The notes below the pieces were generated by a model. It made no database searches and was not told the DNA's origin. It worked only from the letters and a program-made list of their open reading frames with translations. Below, one piece after another: positions 32,407 to 46,100 of a DNA stretch of 64,000 nucleotides. A program made the translations under genes and the position numbers. This stretch comes from Micrasema longulum (taxonomy: Eukaryota > Arthropoda > Insecta > Trichoptera > Brachycentridae): positions 1 to 64,000 of the forward strand of contig JAGVSM010003953.1 of NCBI GenBank assembly GCA_022494885.1, in the 5' to 3' direction. Position 1 is the stretch's first letter, and every line of letters starts with the position of its first letter.

Positions 32407-32495
32407 TACAGATAATATCAAAAAAATGTGCTCTGTTTTCTGTCTATTAATAATTTGTCCTTGTGTTAAAATTTATAGCATAAACATATTGAAAA

Positions 32496-35400
32496 ATGAA
32501 TGGTAAAGATGTAAAGCCATACGGAGGTGTTTGCTGTTTGGTGCTTGAAGATGGAACAGTTCTCAAAGGAGAAAGCTTTGGTGCTCCTATTGAGGTTGAT
32601 GGAGAAGTTGGTGAGTACTCTTAACATTTGGAAATTGACCTATTACCTATTAAACCTGTTATTTTAGTTTGTTTCTGTTTTAAAATCTAAGATTCAATGA
32701 TCTTGCTAATATTTGCTGGTGTTGTAAATAAGTGTAGATTCGATATCTCTTTTTTTAAAAAATTGTTGAATGCTACTCAAGTGCTAAATATCAGATGCAG
32801 CTAGTAGACGAGAACAGGTGTTATGTTGCTTATTTTTGTTTAGTTACTATTAAAATGTATTCTTTGCTTTTTAGTCTTCCAAACAGGTATGGTTGGGTAC
32901 CCTGAATCTCTTACTGATCCATCTTACCATTGCCAACTTCTGGTGTTGACTTACCCATTGATTGGCAATTACGGAGTACCTGCTGATGATAAAGATGAGC
33001 ATAATCTTCCTCTGTAAGTTGTCACCATGTAACTAACTTATAAGCAATTGTTAGTTTAAAATGAACTAAAATGATTTTGTGATTAAGCATTTTCAATACT
33101 ATTCTTGTGTCATTTTCAGAGGCACAAATGCTTCCATCTATTGATTGCAGTACCAATTTTTATTTTTTTAAATCTCAAAATTATACATCCCTAGTTAATA
33201 TACAATATAACGATTTTCTGCTTAAATTTATGTACTAATTTTGTATGTTTTTTTTTTGGTAAAGTATTAAATTTTTTATGATTTACCCAAATTAAGTTTT
33301 GTGGCCATTTTCTCAGAAGGAAGTAGGGAGATTAGAAAAGTTGTGATAGTTTCGACCTCAGATTATTAATATTTTTATTTTTTGCACTCAATCACATCAG
33401 AAAGCCCAATTAAAGTGGTAAATTATAGCGCAAAACACCCAGGCATGAGGAAAATCACATTTAATTTTTGTGTCCTCACCTGGAATCGAACCTGGAATGG
33501 AACCTTTCGTGTGTGAGACAAGCATCTTAACCACTACACCACGGAGGCCGCCAATCAATGATTATTAGTTAGATTATCTAAAATGGAATTTATTTAAACC
33601 TTTTTTAAATATTTCATTTAAATTATTTATTGACAATTCTTGATGGAATTCCATTGTAATGATGTAATAGCTTATATTTACATATAAGTTATTAATTTTA
33701 AAAATACTTCGTACACTTCCACTTATTTATTTTGACCAATTAGCGCTTTCACCCTCTAATGGGCATCTTCAGACTGGTTTATTCAAATAGTTTTTTTTTT
33801 AACTGATGAGGATTGATATTTTATAAACAACAATTTTCGGGGGCCTTGTTACTTTGTTTTCGATGCCTTTTATATAATAAATTAAAATACCACAGGTGGT
33901 TTGAATCCTCCCGCATCTGGGCAAAGGGTTTGATTGTCGGGGAGTCGTGTGAATCTCCCAGCCATTGGAGACAAACCCGCACATTATCTGACTGGCTCGT
34001 GGAGCAAGGAATTCCGGGCATCAGTGGGATTGACACGAGAGCACTCACCAAGAAGATTCGAGAGTCTGGAACTATTTTAGGAAGGATCGTTCCGGGTGTT
34101 CCCAAACCTGGACCGTCTAAGCCATTTATAAACCCTAATGAAAATAACCTGGTGGCAGAAGTATCTATTAAGGTAAAATATGTTTTTTTATTTTATGAAC
34201 TTTCCTATGAAATGGTAATTCCATTTTTATCTGTGTAATGTATGTAAAAAATAATTATACGTGCCTCAATCAGTATGGCATGATTATTTTATTTCGAAAG
34301 ACATTACATTCGCAACAAATCTGTCTATAAGCTAATAAATAATCTCTAGCTGACTAAATATATCTATAAAAAAAATATTGGTGCTGTTACTAAAAGGATT
34401 CGTAATATGAATGTTAAATGCTATATGAATGCACAAAACGCACTCAAACACACCTGTTTCAAATTGATAAATCTGCACTGCCTACCCTGTTGGTATTTAT
34501 CTTCTCATAAAAATGTAATTCAGCTGAAAAAAAATGCTACGAGTACATTCAATATGAATTAATTTTTAAAATATGTTTTCTTTGTTTTACAGAAACCAAT
34601 TACGTATAATCCTTCTGGAAGTCCTACAATATGTGTTTTGGATTGCGGATTAAAATATAACCAGTTGCGTTGCTTGCTAAAGAGAAATGTCAAGATTGTT
34701 GTGGTTCCTTGGAATCATCCGCTGGATCCAAACACCTACGATGGTCTTTTCCTCAGCAACGGGCCAGGAGATCCGGCTGTATGTAAAGATCCCGTTAACC
34801 AGATACGTAAAATTCTGTCTTGCGGAGTAACCAAACCTATATTTGGTATTTGTTTCGGCCACCAAATCTTGTCCACTGCTGCAGGATGTGAAACTTATAA
34901 ATTGAGGTAAATTATTTTATATTGCTATTTAAATTAAACATAAACATATTTGCCAAAAATATCCATCACTTTTCATTCAAAGATAATTAAATTTAAAAAT
35001 TATTAATAAAATCTCAACTATTTGTATTTGATTATACTTTTTACTTCACAAGAAATCAATATATTTTATCAGCGGCAACTCCGTGTGAAAGTCCATGCAA
35101 TGGGTAAATGTTAGATAATGATTGCACGTCATAAATCTCTTTAATGCTTAGAAAATTGTAGTTTTTCTTTTGGCATATGAGTTAAATATAAGTACAATGT
35201 CTATATATTCAGTATTTGAGTGTGTTAACTTCTTGATATTCCGTATTAAGCACTTCGGTTATAAGCTTAGACTATACCCCTTCCCTGTTTATCAATCGAT
35301 AGCAGAATGTCTCAATTGTTCATATCATCTCTATGGAGATGATTTTCAACTATATCTTCATTGCAGACCTGAAAGCACCAGCGAAGTAATAAAATCGATG

Positions 35401-38400
35401 TCTGATACACTAAATTGCATGTCAACATGGACAAAAGAGTGTGGTTTACTTATAAATCCATCTAAAACACAAATTATGTTTGCGGGTAGTCAAAGATTGC
35501 CTAGTAAGTTAGATGTATCTTCACTTAATCCTCTTAATGTCAATGGTACCAATATCCAATACAGGAAATCTATAAAAAATCTTGGAGTGCCATTGGATGA
35601 ACATCTACGCTAGCGAGCTCATTTTAATGAATCAAGCCCGCAAAATATTTTTCAGTCTACACTCACTTAGAATGTCCATTGCAAAGCAAACATGGAGTGA
35701 GGTGATAAAGAAAACCAAATTGCTTCGATTGCGTTACTTATAGTTGAGAAGACACCGGGCGACATTTTTTATCCCCTAAACCTTTTACGTATCAGTCACC
35801 AGTTTGTGTATTGAACTATTAATCGGTTCAAGAATATTCAGTGTTGAAAATCATTAAAGAAATGTATGTCCTTGAACTGTGTGGACTTCGGGAGCTATCA
35901 AGATTGTCAGAAGCAGAATTTGTAGAAATCTGCTCCGCAAACAAGAAATCCTGTCCGGGTAGATGGCTATATTGACTCGAAGTATGTCTCGCATCATTAA
36001 GTCAAACCTTGAGATGGGGATTTACCAAAGAAGTGCTGGTTATTTGCTTACTCTATCTTTAAGGGACATTAGGAAGGATCGGAGCCAAACTACTGATTCT
36101 CCGTTGCGTGAACAATTTGCATTGTAAAATTATTTTTTCTGATGAAAAAATATTCAACATTGAAGAAAACTAAACAAAATGACCAGATGTATGCTCATGA
36201 TTTTTTTCAGTTAGTATAAACCAAGTAATAAAACAAAACAGTATTTATGGCATCAATACCATCTCATTTTCAATGTTGCTGTTTCTTCATAATTTTATTT
36301 AGTAATGTGCTTTATTATTTTGTTCACAGTTATGGTAACAGAGGGCACAATCTGCCATGTGTTCACCATGGAACAGGAAGATGCTTCATGACTTCTCAGA
36401 ACCACGGATATGCTGTTGATGTATCAAGCTTACCCAGTGGTTGGGAGCCATTATTCACAAACAAGAATGATGATTCCAACGAAGGAATTATTCACAACAC
36501 TTATCCATATTTCAGTGTACAATTTCACCCTGAACACACTGCAGGACCGGAAGATCTAGAACTTTTGTTTGATATTTTCATCGATTCCGTAAAAGAAAAT
36601 CTAACAGGTAAAATTTCATCCAAATCTGTCAAGCAGTTGCTAACTGAAAAGCTCACTTTTAAAACACCAGTGATAGAAAAACCAAAGAAAGTTCTTATTT
36701 TGGGATCTGGTGGCCTTTCTATTGGACAAGCCGGAGAGTTTGACTATTCTGGTTCACAGGCTATCAAGGCACTTCAAGAAGAGAAAATTCAAACGGTTTT
36801 GATTAATCCTAATATTGCTACAGTACAAACATCTAAAGGTATGGCGGATAAAGTTTACTTCCTGCCTTTGACTCCTGAATATGTTGAACAAGTCATAAGA
36901 TCAGAGAGACCTAACGGTGTTTTGCTGACATTCGGTGGCCAAACTGCGTTGAATTGTGGAGTTGAGTTAGAAAAAGCTAAGATTTTTCAAAAGTATAATG
37001 TTTCTGTGTTAGGCACTCCGATACAGTCTATAATTGATACCGAAGATAGAAAAATATTTGCGGAAAGAATTTGTAGTATCGGAGAAAAAGTTGCTCCGAG
37101 TGCTGCTGTTTGTTCCGTAGAAGAAGCTTTAAAAGCAGCTGAGAATATTGGATACCCGGTTATGGCAAGGGCAGCATTTTCTCTTGGCGGTCTGGGATCT
37201 GGATTTGCTAACAACAAAGATGAATTGAAAGTTTTGGCCCATCAAGCATTATCTTACTCTGGACAGCTGATCATAGATAAGTCGTTAAAAGGCTGGAAAG
37301 AAGTTGAATATGAAGTAGTAAGAGATGCTTTTGATAATTGCATTACTGTTTGCAATATGGAAAATGTAGATCCTTTAGGTATTCACACTGGTGAATCTAT
37401 TGTTGTAGCACCCAGTCAAACATTATCCAACCGAGAATATAATATGCTTCGAAATACCGCCATAAAAGTTATCCGTAATTTAGGAGTCGTAGGAGAATGT
37501 AACATACAGTATGCCTTGAACCCCTTTTCTGAGGAATTTTTCATTATTGAGGTAAACGCAAGGTTATCTAGAAGTTCAGCTCTAGCGAGTAAAGCTACCG
37601 GATACCCATTAGCTTATGTAGCCGCCAAATTAGCTTTAGGTAGATCCTTGGCAGAGATAAAGAATTCAGTGACTGGAGTGACTACAGCCTGCTTTGAGCC
37701 CAGTTTAGATTATTGCGTTGTAAAGATTCCCCGCTGGGATATGGCAAAATTCAGTAGAGTTAGTACTAAAATTGGAAGTTCTATGAAGAGTGTCGGAGAA
37801 GTTATGGCTATTGGGCGCAAATTTGAAGAAGCCTTTCAAAAAGCTCTTCGAATGGTAGATGAGAATGTCACTGGTCTGGATCCGAACTTGAAAGAAGCCA
37901 ATAATGAAGAACTCAAAGAACCGACGGATAAAAGAATGTTTGTGTTAGCTGCAGCCCTTAAAGTTGGGTATACCCTAGAAAAATTATATGATCTTACTAA
38001 AATTGATAAATGGTTCCTACAAAAGATGAAAAACATTATTGATTATCATATCCTCTTAGAATCATTAGATCAACGTCAATTATCTAATGAAGTTTTATTA
38101 ACAGCGAAACAATTAGGATTTTCTGATAAACAAATAGCGGCAGCAGTAAAAAGTACCGAACTCGCTGTTCGTAAACAGCGAATTGAATCCAGAATCACTC
38201 CGTTTGTGAAACAAATAGATACAGTTGCTGCTGAATGGCCCGCAACTACAAACTATCTGTATGTTACTTACAATGCTTCGAACAATGATCTGCAATTCCC
38301 AGGAGGACATATCATGGTCCTGGGATCTGGAGTGTATCGTATTGGCAGTTCTGTTGAATTTGATTGGTGTGCTGTTGGCTGTTTACGAGAACTTCGTAAT

Positions 38401-39981
38401 TTAGGAAAGAAAACTATAATGATCAATTACAACCCAGAGACTGTGAGTACTGATTATGATATGTGTGATCGCCTCTATTTTGAGGAAATTTCGTTTGAGG
38501 TAGTGATGGATATATATAACCTGGAAAATCCAGAAGGCGTAATTATATCAATGGGGGGTCAACTCCCCAATAACATTGCGATGGATTTACATAGACAACA
38601 AGCCAAAATTCTCGGAACATCTCCAGAGAGTGTTGACGGAGCTGAAAATAGATTTAAGTTTTCCCGGATGTTAGACAGAAAAGGAATAATGCAGCCTCGA
38701 TGGAAGGAACTGACAAACTTAACTTCCGCTATCAAGTTCTGTGAAGAAGTTGGCTATCCTTGTTTGGTCAGGCCGTCTTATGTGTTGAGTGGTGCTGCGA
38801 TGAATGTCGCTCACTCTAATCAGGACCTAGAAGCGTACCTAAATGCAGCCAGTGATGTGAGTAAAGATCATCCAGTTGTTATATCTAAATTTCTTTTAGA
38901 AGCTAAAGAAATCGATATTGACGCTGTAGCTTCTGATGGTGAAATTCTCTGTATGGCGGTATCAGAACACGTGGAAAATGCTGGAGTTCATTCTGGAGAT
39001 GCAACATTAGTCACACCAGCTCAGGACATCAATGAGGAAACGTTTGAAAAAATCAAAGAAATCACAAAAATTATTGCCGAGCTCTTGGATGTGTCTGGTC
39101 CTTTTAATATGCAACTGATCGCTAAAGACAATGAACTTAAAGTAATAGAGTGTAATGTCAGAGTGTCTCGATCGTTTCCTTTTGTGTCTAAAACATTGGA
39201 TCACGACTTTGTAGCAATGGCCACTCGCGTTATTATCGGTCAAAAAGTGGAACCTGTCAATGTTTTCATGGGATGCGGAAAAGTTGGTGTGAAAGTTCCA
39301 CAATTCTCCTTTTCAAGATTGTCTGGAGCCGATGTTATGTTAGGAGTTGAAATGGCCTCCACGGGTGAAGTGGCTTGCTTCGGAGATAACCGATATGAAG
39401 CCTATTTGAAAGCTCTAATGAGTACAGGATTTCAAATTCCAAAGAAGGCTATCTTGCTCTCAATAGGCAGTTTTAAAGTAAGTCTTCCACTGTTTTTGTT
39501 AATAATATGTAAATGATAATAAACCTGTTTGAAGTATTATAATGTGAGAATCTTCATTTAAAGTAAAAAGTACACGGAGACTCGACTATTACCGTAAAAG
39601 CTAAAGAACCTACAATGTAATAGAGTTCTATGTATTGAGCTTATATCATTTCTATCCACAAAATAATTGTACGTCCTGACTAATGCAGATCTGATTTCTA
39701 ACAAGTCATGACATGAAAATAAAAATGACAAATTGGATATAATGTTTTAAATATAAAAAATGAAGAGAAATCTGTTTTAAAACCTTAAATGAATAATTTT
39801 GTTAATCCCTTTTGGATACTTACCGATTGTAAGTTCTTTATCAAATCTTCAACTGATTGATGTATGATTTTTTTAGCATAAGATGGAATTATTGCCAAGC
39901 ATTCGAGCACTGTACAAAATGGGATATAAGTTATACGCAAGTATGGGAACAGGAGACTTTTACAATGAACACGGTTTAGAA
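32496..39981 (+). CDS. CAD: CAD (rudimentary): glutaminase, CPSase and MGS-like start; 3' part not found
   Basis: Cytosolic first enzyme of pyrimidine synthesis: it makes carbamoyl phosphate from glutamine, bicarbonate and ATP. Exons: 32496-32610, 32875-33013, 33896-34172, 34593-34906, 36330-39477 and 39877-39981, phases all consistent, 1366 residues. The glutaminase triad is Cys264 (GICFGHQ), His348 and Glu350 (QFHPEH). Both CPSase halves are complete, from [20 protein letters not shown] to the second ATP-grasp domain ([38 protein letters not shown]). The MGS-like domain begins ([19 protein letters not shown]) and exon 6 ends at a GTAAGT donor. Dihydroorotase, linker and ATCase, about 800 residues in other animals, are absent from the window. 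The start ATG at 32496 gives the usual N-terminus ahead of [11 protein letters not shown]. Introns exclude bacterial origin. Confidence 0.95.
33385..33556 (-). mobile_element. SINE-B in CAD intron 2
   Basis: On the minus strand it starts GGCGGCCTCCGTGGTGTAGT, has the B box from CTGGAATCGAACCTGG, then ACACAAAAATTAAATGTG and a CCTGGGTGTTTTGCGC-like tail. The order is the same as the 50538 copy, though more diverged. Confidence 0.7.
35200..36125 (+). mobile_element. LINE fragment in CAD intron 4: RT palm with YGDD box
   Basis: The frame 35290-35611 encodes [15 protein letters not shown], then [20 protein letters not shown] and [11 protein letters not shown], the catalytic and following blocks of a non-LTR reverse transcriptase. 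Downstream to about 36125 the frame is broken by several stops. It is dead and lies in the same orientation as CAD. Confidence 0.75.
36330..39477 (+). CDS. CAD: CAD exon 5, 3.15-kb exon holding nearly the whole CPSase
   Basis: It follows acceptor TTGTTCACAG and ends AAA|GTAAGT. It encodes the last part of the glutaminase and both ATP-grasp halves in one open frame of 1049 codons. Reading past the donor adds [12 protein letters not shown], a stop at 39514 and an AATAAA at 39518-39523, which could allow a shortened product. The open frame also runs upstream to 36247, but that part is intronic because the phase with exon 4 only fits the 36330 acceptor. Confidence 0.9.
39518..39523 (+). terminator. 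Possible intronic poly(A) signal in CAD
   Basis: AATAAA lies two bases after the in-frame stop that ends read-through of exon 5. If used, the transcript would encode a CPSase without a full MGS-like domain. There is no supporting data beyond position. Confidence 0.3.
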
Positions 39982-40102
39982 GTAAGTACAATAAATTATG
40001 ATATATTTTTACACTTAATCTTACAATAATTATTAATACTGATTCAAACTAGATATATAAAAATAGCACATATTTACACTAAATTTACACATTGGTGCGG
40101 TA

Positions 40103-43100
40103 TTATAATTTAGATTCCGTAACATCATCATCGGAATCATCATTTTCAGATTCTTCCTCAACCTTTTGAAAGGAAATGGATCTGACAAATTTAGCCTTCT
40201 CTGGGTGAACATCCGCTAAAATAATATTCGCTAATTTAACAGTTGGACTTACAGGATCTGATATTTTTGCTAGGCCGTTTTCTACATTTTTCACATGTTC
40301 TAAATTTACATATTGCTCTGGTTTGGTTTTTTTCATACCACTTGGACCCGGTCTGTTAACATTAGATGAAAAACTTTCATTTCGTTTTGGCACTTCTGGT
40401 GCTCCAGTGTTGGCGACATTTTTCTTCAGTTTTTCTATCATCTCTGCTATTATAGCGATGTATTCTCTGCCTTGAGCTTCTCCTCCAGATTCATCCCTTA
40501 GGATTTTAGACAGTCTATTGGCGTGTTCCAAGTACATAATTCCCTGTCGGCTTGCATCAAAGTTTTCGCTGCATTCAGCCATGGATATAAAATGAGGAAT
40601 AAAAAGTTCCAATACAAGACGTCTCCTATGTGCATCTAAATGAGCTGACACAGTTCTCTGCAAGAAAAATCAAAACGTTATAACAGAAAACCCTACTTGT
40701 ATTTAAATAGGTTGTTTTAAAAATATTTGAATGTTATTTTTTATTTATGCCTTACCTTTCTATCGATGCGATCTCTGACTTTTTTCCCATTATTATTGAC
40801 TAGACTCTCCGCTGCTTTCTTTGCTTCAATCTGGCGGTGTTGATTTTTTCTCCATGGATTTTTAGATTCCCGGGCTTTATTATCACGAGGATCCTTTCGT
40901 TTGATATCTTCCCAAAATCCTGTTGTTTCATTCATATCTTTGTCAGAATCATCATCATCATCTAATATACTACTGTCAGTCATTGGTAATTGAGGATTAA
41001 CAAGTTTGAATACATCTTCAGTGGTTAAGATATTGTATAGCTTTTGATAATTCAAAATGGGATAAAAATTGGATTTCATGTATTTCAGATTTCTTAGAGA
41101 CGAAATTAAATGCATGACGGGTGACTCTAATATATCTGCCAGCATTCTTTGTTGTTTAAGTAAAATATTCTTTGGTATTCCTTTAAAAAGATTACACTTT
41201 GGAATAAAATAATCTGGCATTTTCCCTTTCATCATGTGCTGATAAAACGATTTCAAAAATATTCTTAAGGTTTCGCCTAATCTTTCTTCCGGCCACATGG
41301 CATAGTTATCCTCGCACTGCCAAAAGAGATGATTTCTTATGTGAGTATAATCTAATCCCGCTTTGGACGCATCAGTCTTTATAAATGTTTTGAAAAGCGA
41401 AAGTGTAAATAGATAACATCGTACGTGAGAATGAGCTAAGCAAGTCTCCAAGTATCTCTCGACTGCGGGGAATGTGAGCTTCCACTGCAAGCACTGCTCG
41501 GGGTTTGTCCCCCGAGTGGGTCGGAAACCTATAGGAACTATCAAGCAGCCAAGTCCACGAGCTTTTCCTACCATGTACTGGGTTGGCCACTGGAAAATGA
41601 ATTCGGTGCGGGGGTTGCGTATCATGTTTCTCCGTCTCACTATCCACCCTTGAGCAGCATTAGGCCAAGTAGTGCTGAGAGCGGGAAGGATCTCGAAAGA
41701 TGACTTGTTTTGGCCACTGTACGTGTTACAATAGATGCTTGCTCCTTGTGTCAAGGCTTCTTTTAGAGAATCAGCCGTAAATCCTAATGGTGATGCTAAT
41801 TTCATTAAAAATAGATCCGAAAAGTTTCCCATGAAACTGCTTGAATTTAAATAAAACAATTTTTTATACAATTCTCTTTGAAAATTTGAGCCATACCGTG
41901 CCATGTAAGCTTCATCTATTTCATCTTCTTCGTCACTTCCTTGGGGTGCCTTTCTTATGTCCACAACTGAAATGCACTTAGCTGGAATAATACTGGTGCT
42001 ATCATTGTACGTAGCTGTTTGACTCTTTTGCAATCTTCTGGGGGTAGTTTCGGCTGTTATGGTCGCATATCCATAATCGGATTCGTTTCCACTCGACTCT
42101 GTCTGTGGGCTATAACTTGTTTTGTATCCTGAACTTTCGCTTCCACTCGGGCTAATTTTGTTTATGGTCTGTTTTGATTTAACTTTTCTCTGTTTAGTTT
42201 CAGCATGTTGTAGTTTACCTTGGAGAACTGCTCTGTTTGTATCCTTTAATATTCCACTCGGTCTGCGTTCCGAAATAATTTCATTTGTTTCTATTTTCCT
42301 AGGTAATCTTGTTAATTCACTCTTGGTATCTTGTTCTTCATTTAATATCAAATTTGCTGGTTTTTTGAATGCCGGTTTTGCCGGTTTATCAAGCTGCTCT
42401 TTTAGCTCGTTCATAAAGTTTCTTCCTTCTGTTATTTCCGTTTCGCACTTAGATTTGGTTTCCGAGTCCTCGGATTCACTCCCACTATCGCTGGAGTAAT
42501 TAGGTTTGGTTAGTGGTTCCACTGTTTTTGTAGATTCTTCTCGATTTGATCGGTTATCCAATATTTCCAATTTTTTTAACCTTACGAACCCTGAAATAAA
42601 ACAGTTATATCTTACAACAAAGTCTAACAAATTTGGTGGTTACAGAGTGTATATTCAATTTTAAAACGATTTATTTACCCGCTTCATCATCCTCTTCCAT
42701 AAGCATCTTGTAAAATGGTGCATCTAAGACGGTGGAATAATCGGAGACCTCTCCGGGCTCATTCACCTCCACATTGTCGTGCACCACGAACATCCTCTGG
42801 GGCTGCAGGGCTTCGGGGGGCCCTCGACCCCCGTCCCTGGTGGGCGGAGTGACGCGCGTGTTGTTGTGCACAGCTTCCTGTAGTTTGTCCGGCAGGAACA
42901 CGTGTTTGTGATGAGACGCCATATTGTCATTCAGCATCACATCGGAATCCGTCACTGAGTTATTTTTCAGATCCCACATGACCCTAAAAATAATTCATTT
43001 TTGGTTATGAAAATCTTATGTAACACTTAATGAAAAAAATGTAACCAGGTCTACCTGGGAAACTCTAAATAAATTAGCCATTGACAACTTCATATCTTCT

Positions 43101-46100
43101 TTATTATCAGTTATCAATATTCAATATCAAATATATAGGTATGTATATTTTGATCTTAAAAACTTGAGCATCTGAGAAGAATCTAAAATGATGTCATAAT
43201 AATTTTATGATGTATTCCAATAATCCTGTTTTTTCTCCGTTGCCTAAATTTTGAAAATCAATAAACACATTAAATTTTTGATATGGAAAAAGCACATCTC
43301 ACAGGAAAATTGAAGATTTAGTTTTCTGTATATAGGTATTATCTCAGAGTAATAAGGCATCACAACTGTAGAGCCGCCTTTATGTAGAAACATCATTCTA
43401 GGATTATCAATCACGAAGTTGGCTATAGTTTACAGCAAAACAATCGGTCGTAGGTACTCAGGGTCCGTTTTCTAATGAGACGATAAAAATTCTCTTAAAT
43501 TTTATCTACAAAGTATAATTATTTTTTTTATATGAAAAATAGAATACGTTTACAATGTTTTTTTCCTAACCTTTTTCATTATAGGTTACCGACGAAGATA
43601 CGTTGAATTTTCATGCATATATTCACATTTTCGTACATAAATATCGATGTTAGTTTATACCGTCTCGATATGTACCGATGGAGATAGCGTTCATAATCAC
43701 GGTGCTGGTCGAGAATTGCAAGCGCAAATCGAAACCGTTGTTGTTAAACACCGTAAAATGCCATCTCTGAGGGTATCATACTAATCAGAGTAATAATTCG
43801 ATACGGGACAAATACATTCGACACTCGTAGGATGTTCTTGGAATAACTAATACAGATCAAGACACATTTGTCACTTCGTTTCGCATTGAAAACTTTTCTA
43901 AAATTTCAATTGTCAGTTATCTATGTATTTGTTATACTCTTAATTCTTTTATTATTCGGTTAATTTTATTTGTCTTATTTATATCAATCTTTTAACACCG
44001 ATGGATTATCTCGGTTACCTACAATTTTTCGAAAATTATCGTGCATTTCTGGTTTACGATTTTATTTTACAAAATAATTCATCGCACGACTTAAATAATA
44101 TTAAAAAACAATGCAAATTGGTGGTCATTTTCGTGCGTCCTGAAAAATTTACTACGTAAACGTGCCTCGATGCCTAAAATCCCCCGAGCAGACATGGAAT
44201 GATGACGAGGAAAAGTTGAAAAAACCATATTTCTTATTTTGTAATTTGGTATAGGGATTTATCGTTCGCGGAGTAATTTATTGTATTATTATTTAAGATA
44301 TATCTACGATAAAATTAAATGAATAGTTATTTCATTTATCGTGTTTCATAATCAAATCTGTCGAAATTCCTTCAGTAATGTACCTAACCGTATTTCTGTA
44401 TTCGTGAAAGTAATGACTACTGATGCCGCTCTTCTTCATTCCGATAAAGAAAATCAATTAAGTACCTACTGATAATTATGCGAAGTTAATTTTTATTTTA
44501 GTTGACAATCTACGTGCGTCAATCCTTTTCCAATTATTTTTTTCTGACTCACTTTTCTGAGACGCAGTAAAGTTCGGGCAGCGACAGTTTTTTCCTCTAA
44601 TTAAATTATCTTTAATTCTCAACGATAGATACTCCTCTTCTACGCTTTGAGCTGTAAAACACCATAAAAGTGATTACTTATCTTGCTCTAATATTGTAGT
44701 GGCTTCCGTACGCTGCGCTGTTCAGTGCGGAAGTTCAACGGTACGGGAAATTGGATATAAAAAATGTTTTCTTACACGCGGCAAAAATTATAGCATTTAA
44801 TTGTACCTGCGGCTAAGTTTCTAGAAAATGTATAAAAAGAGTGACTAAAAATAGTTTTAATAAAAATGAACTACTTTGAATGCCATATTTTTCAACGTTT
44901 AGTATATTTTGATGGCTACGGGGTTCTACTTTTAAATGTCACGACAACTCACTGACGAGAAATAGTTACGTCACGGGTTGAGTCATTTCAAAATTACGAA
45001 ACTAAAAAATCATGGCGATGAGAATACGATACATAAAAATAAAAACACATGCGATAAAAAAAATTAAAAAAACAACCGAACTTCCCCATTAAAGAGACCA
45101 TGTCATCGATTACAATATAGAAGTGTAAGAGTCTATGTTTGTTGGTAACACATTTAACTGCCCCTGGACTGGCACCTGAAGCTGATCATCACTGACTGAT
45201 CACTTTATTTTCCGTGTAACAAAAATGATCCAATTAGGCCGAAATGGGTGTACTAGTGCAGTGCTCTATATGTAACTGAGAAAGGAATCTAAAATGTTTG
45301 TACTCGTATATTTTTAAAATTGATAGAAAATTCGAGTTGTCTCTACAGAATACTGACAAACATCGGTAACCTTTTCATTGTAATCAGGGATCACGCTGAA
45401 AATTTATAGTGCTTCGAGTTAGTAATAAATTAACAATAATTATGTTTGATGTAATTACGCCAAATCGGTCTAGACATAATAGATTTGTTCCTTGTGAGAT
45501 ATTATAATTTTTTTGTAAGGGAATATACTAGTCTAGACATTCATTTACAAGAGCTTATCAATTTGTCATTGGTTGGTTTTTCACTGTATCCTGTTGCATG
45601 AATATCGGTACGTTACCGTGCCGTGAACACGCGTGTTAACATGTACCGTCAACCCTGAATTATTACCAATCAGATTATTTGTACCGCGTTAAATAGAAAC
45701 CACTGCCGCGTTATATGGAAACCGCGCTATAAAACACCCTAAATACTAATCAGATTATTCGTACCGCGTTATATAAAGGGTTTTTCAATAGGTAGATGTT
45801 GAAATGTAATAAACAAGTTGTGTGTAAGGTATTAACAAAATTCTTTTTTTGTTTGAAAGGCTCATACGTGCCATTAAGTGTGAAATATAACATCGTTTAA
45901 ATGCCCGCCTCGGTTTCTTACGGTGGCACGGATCCGAGTGGTCCAATTTCCAATGTCCGCGTAAATCCGGCTGAATTTAAGCGACGGCCTGTGTTATGGT
46001 CACCTTAAGGGCATCGGTCGATTGTGGTTTATTTGCATAGACCTGTGTTTTCAAGAAACCCCACAAAAAAAGTCTAGCGGGGTCAAAACGAATGACCTTG

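Noticed and set aside
36247..36329. Start of the long CPSase open frame at 36247 as a gene start
   Set aside because: The upstream 27 codons are hydrophobic intron sequence. The acceptor TTGTTCACAG at 36329 joins exon 4 in phase, and the protein continues the glutaminase domain from there.
36330..39477. Bacterial carbamoyl-phosphate synthase contamination, suggested by the long intronless frame
   Set aside because: The frame fuses glutaminase to both CPSase halves, has flanking spliced exons and animal CAD residues, and shares the AT-rich codon use of the other genes.
42122..42499. Plus-strand open frame of 125 codons
   Set aside because: It is the complement of the low-complexity part of Mab-21 exon 3, whose minus-strand reading is supported by splice phases and homology.
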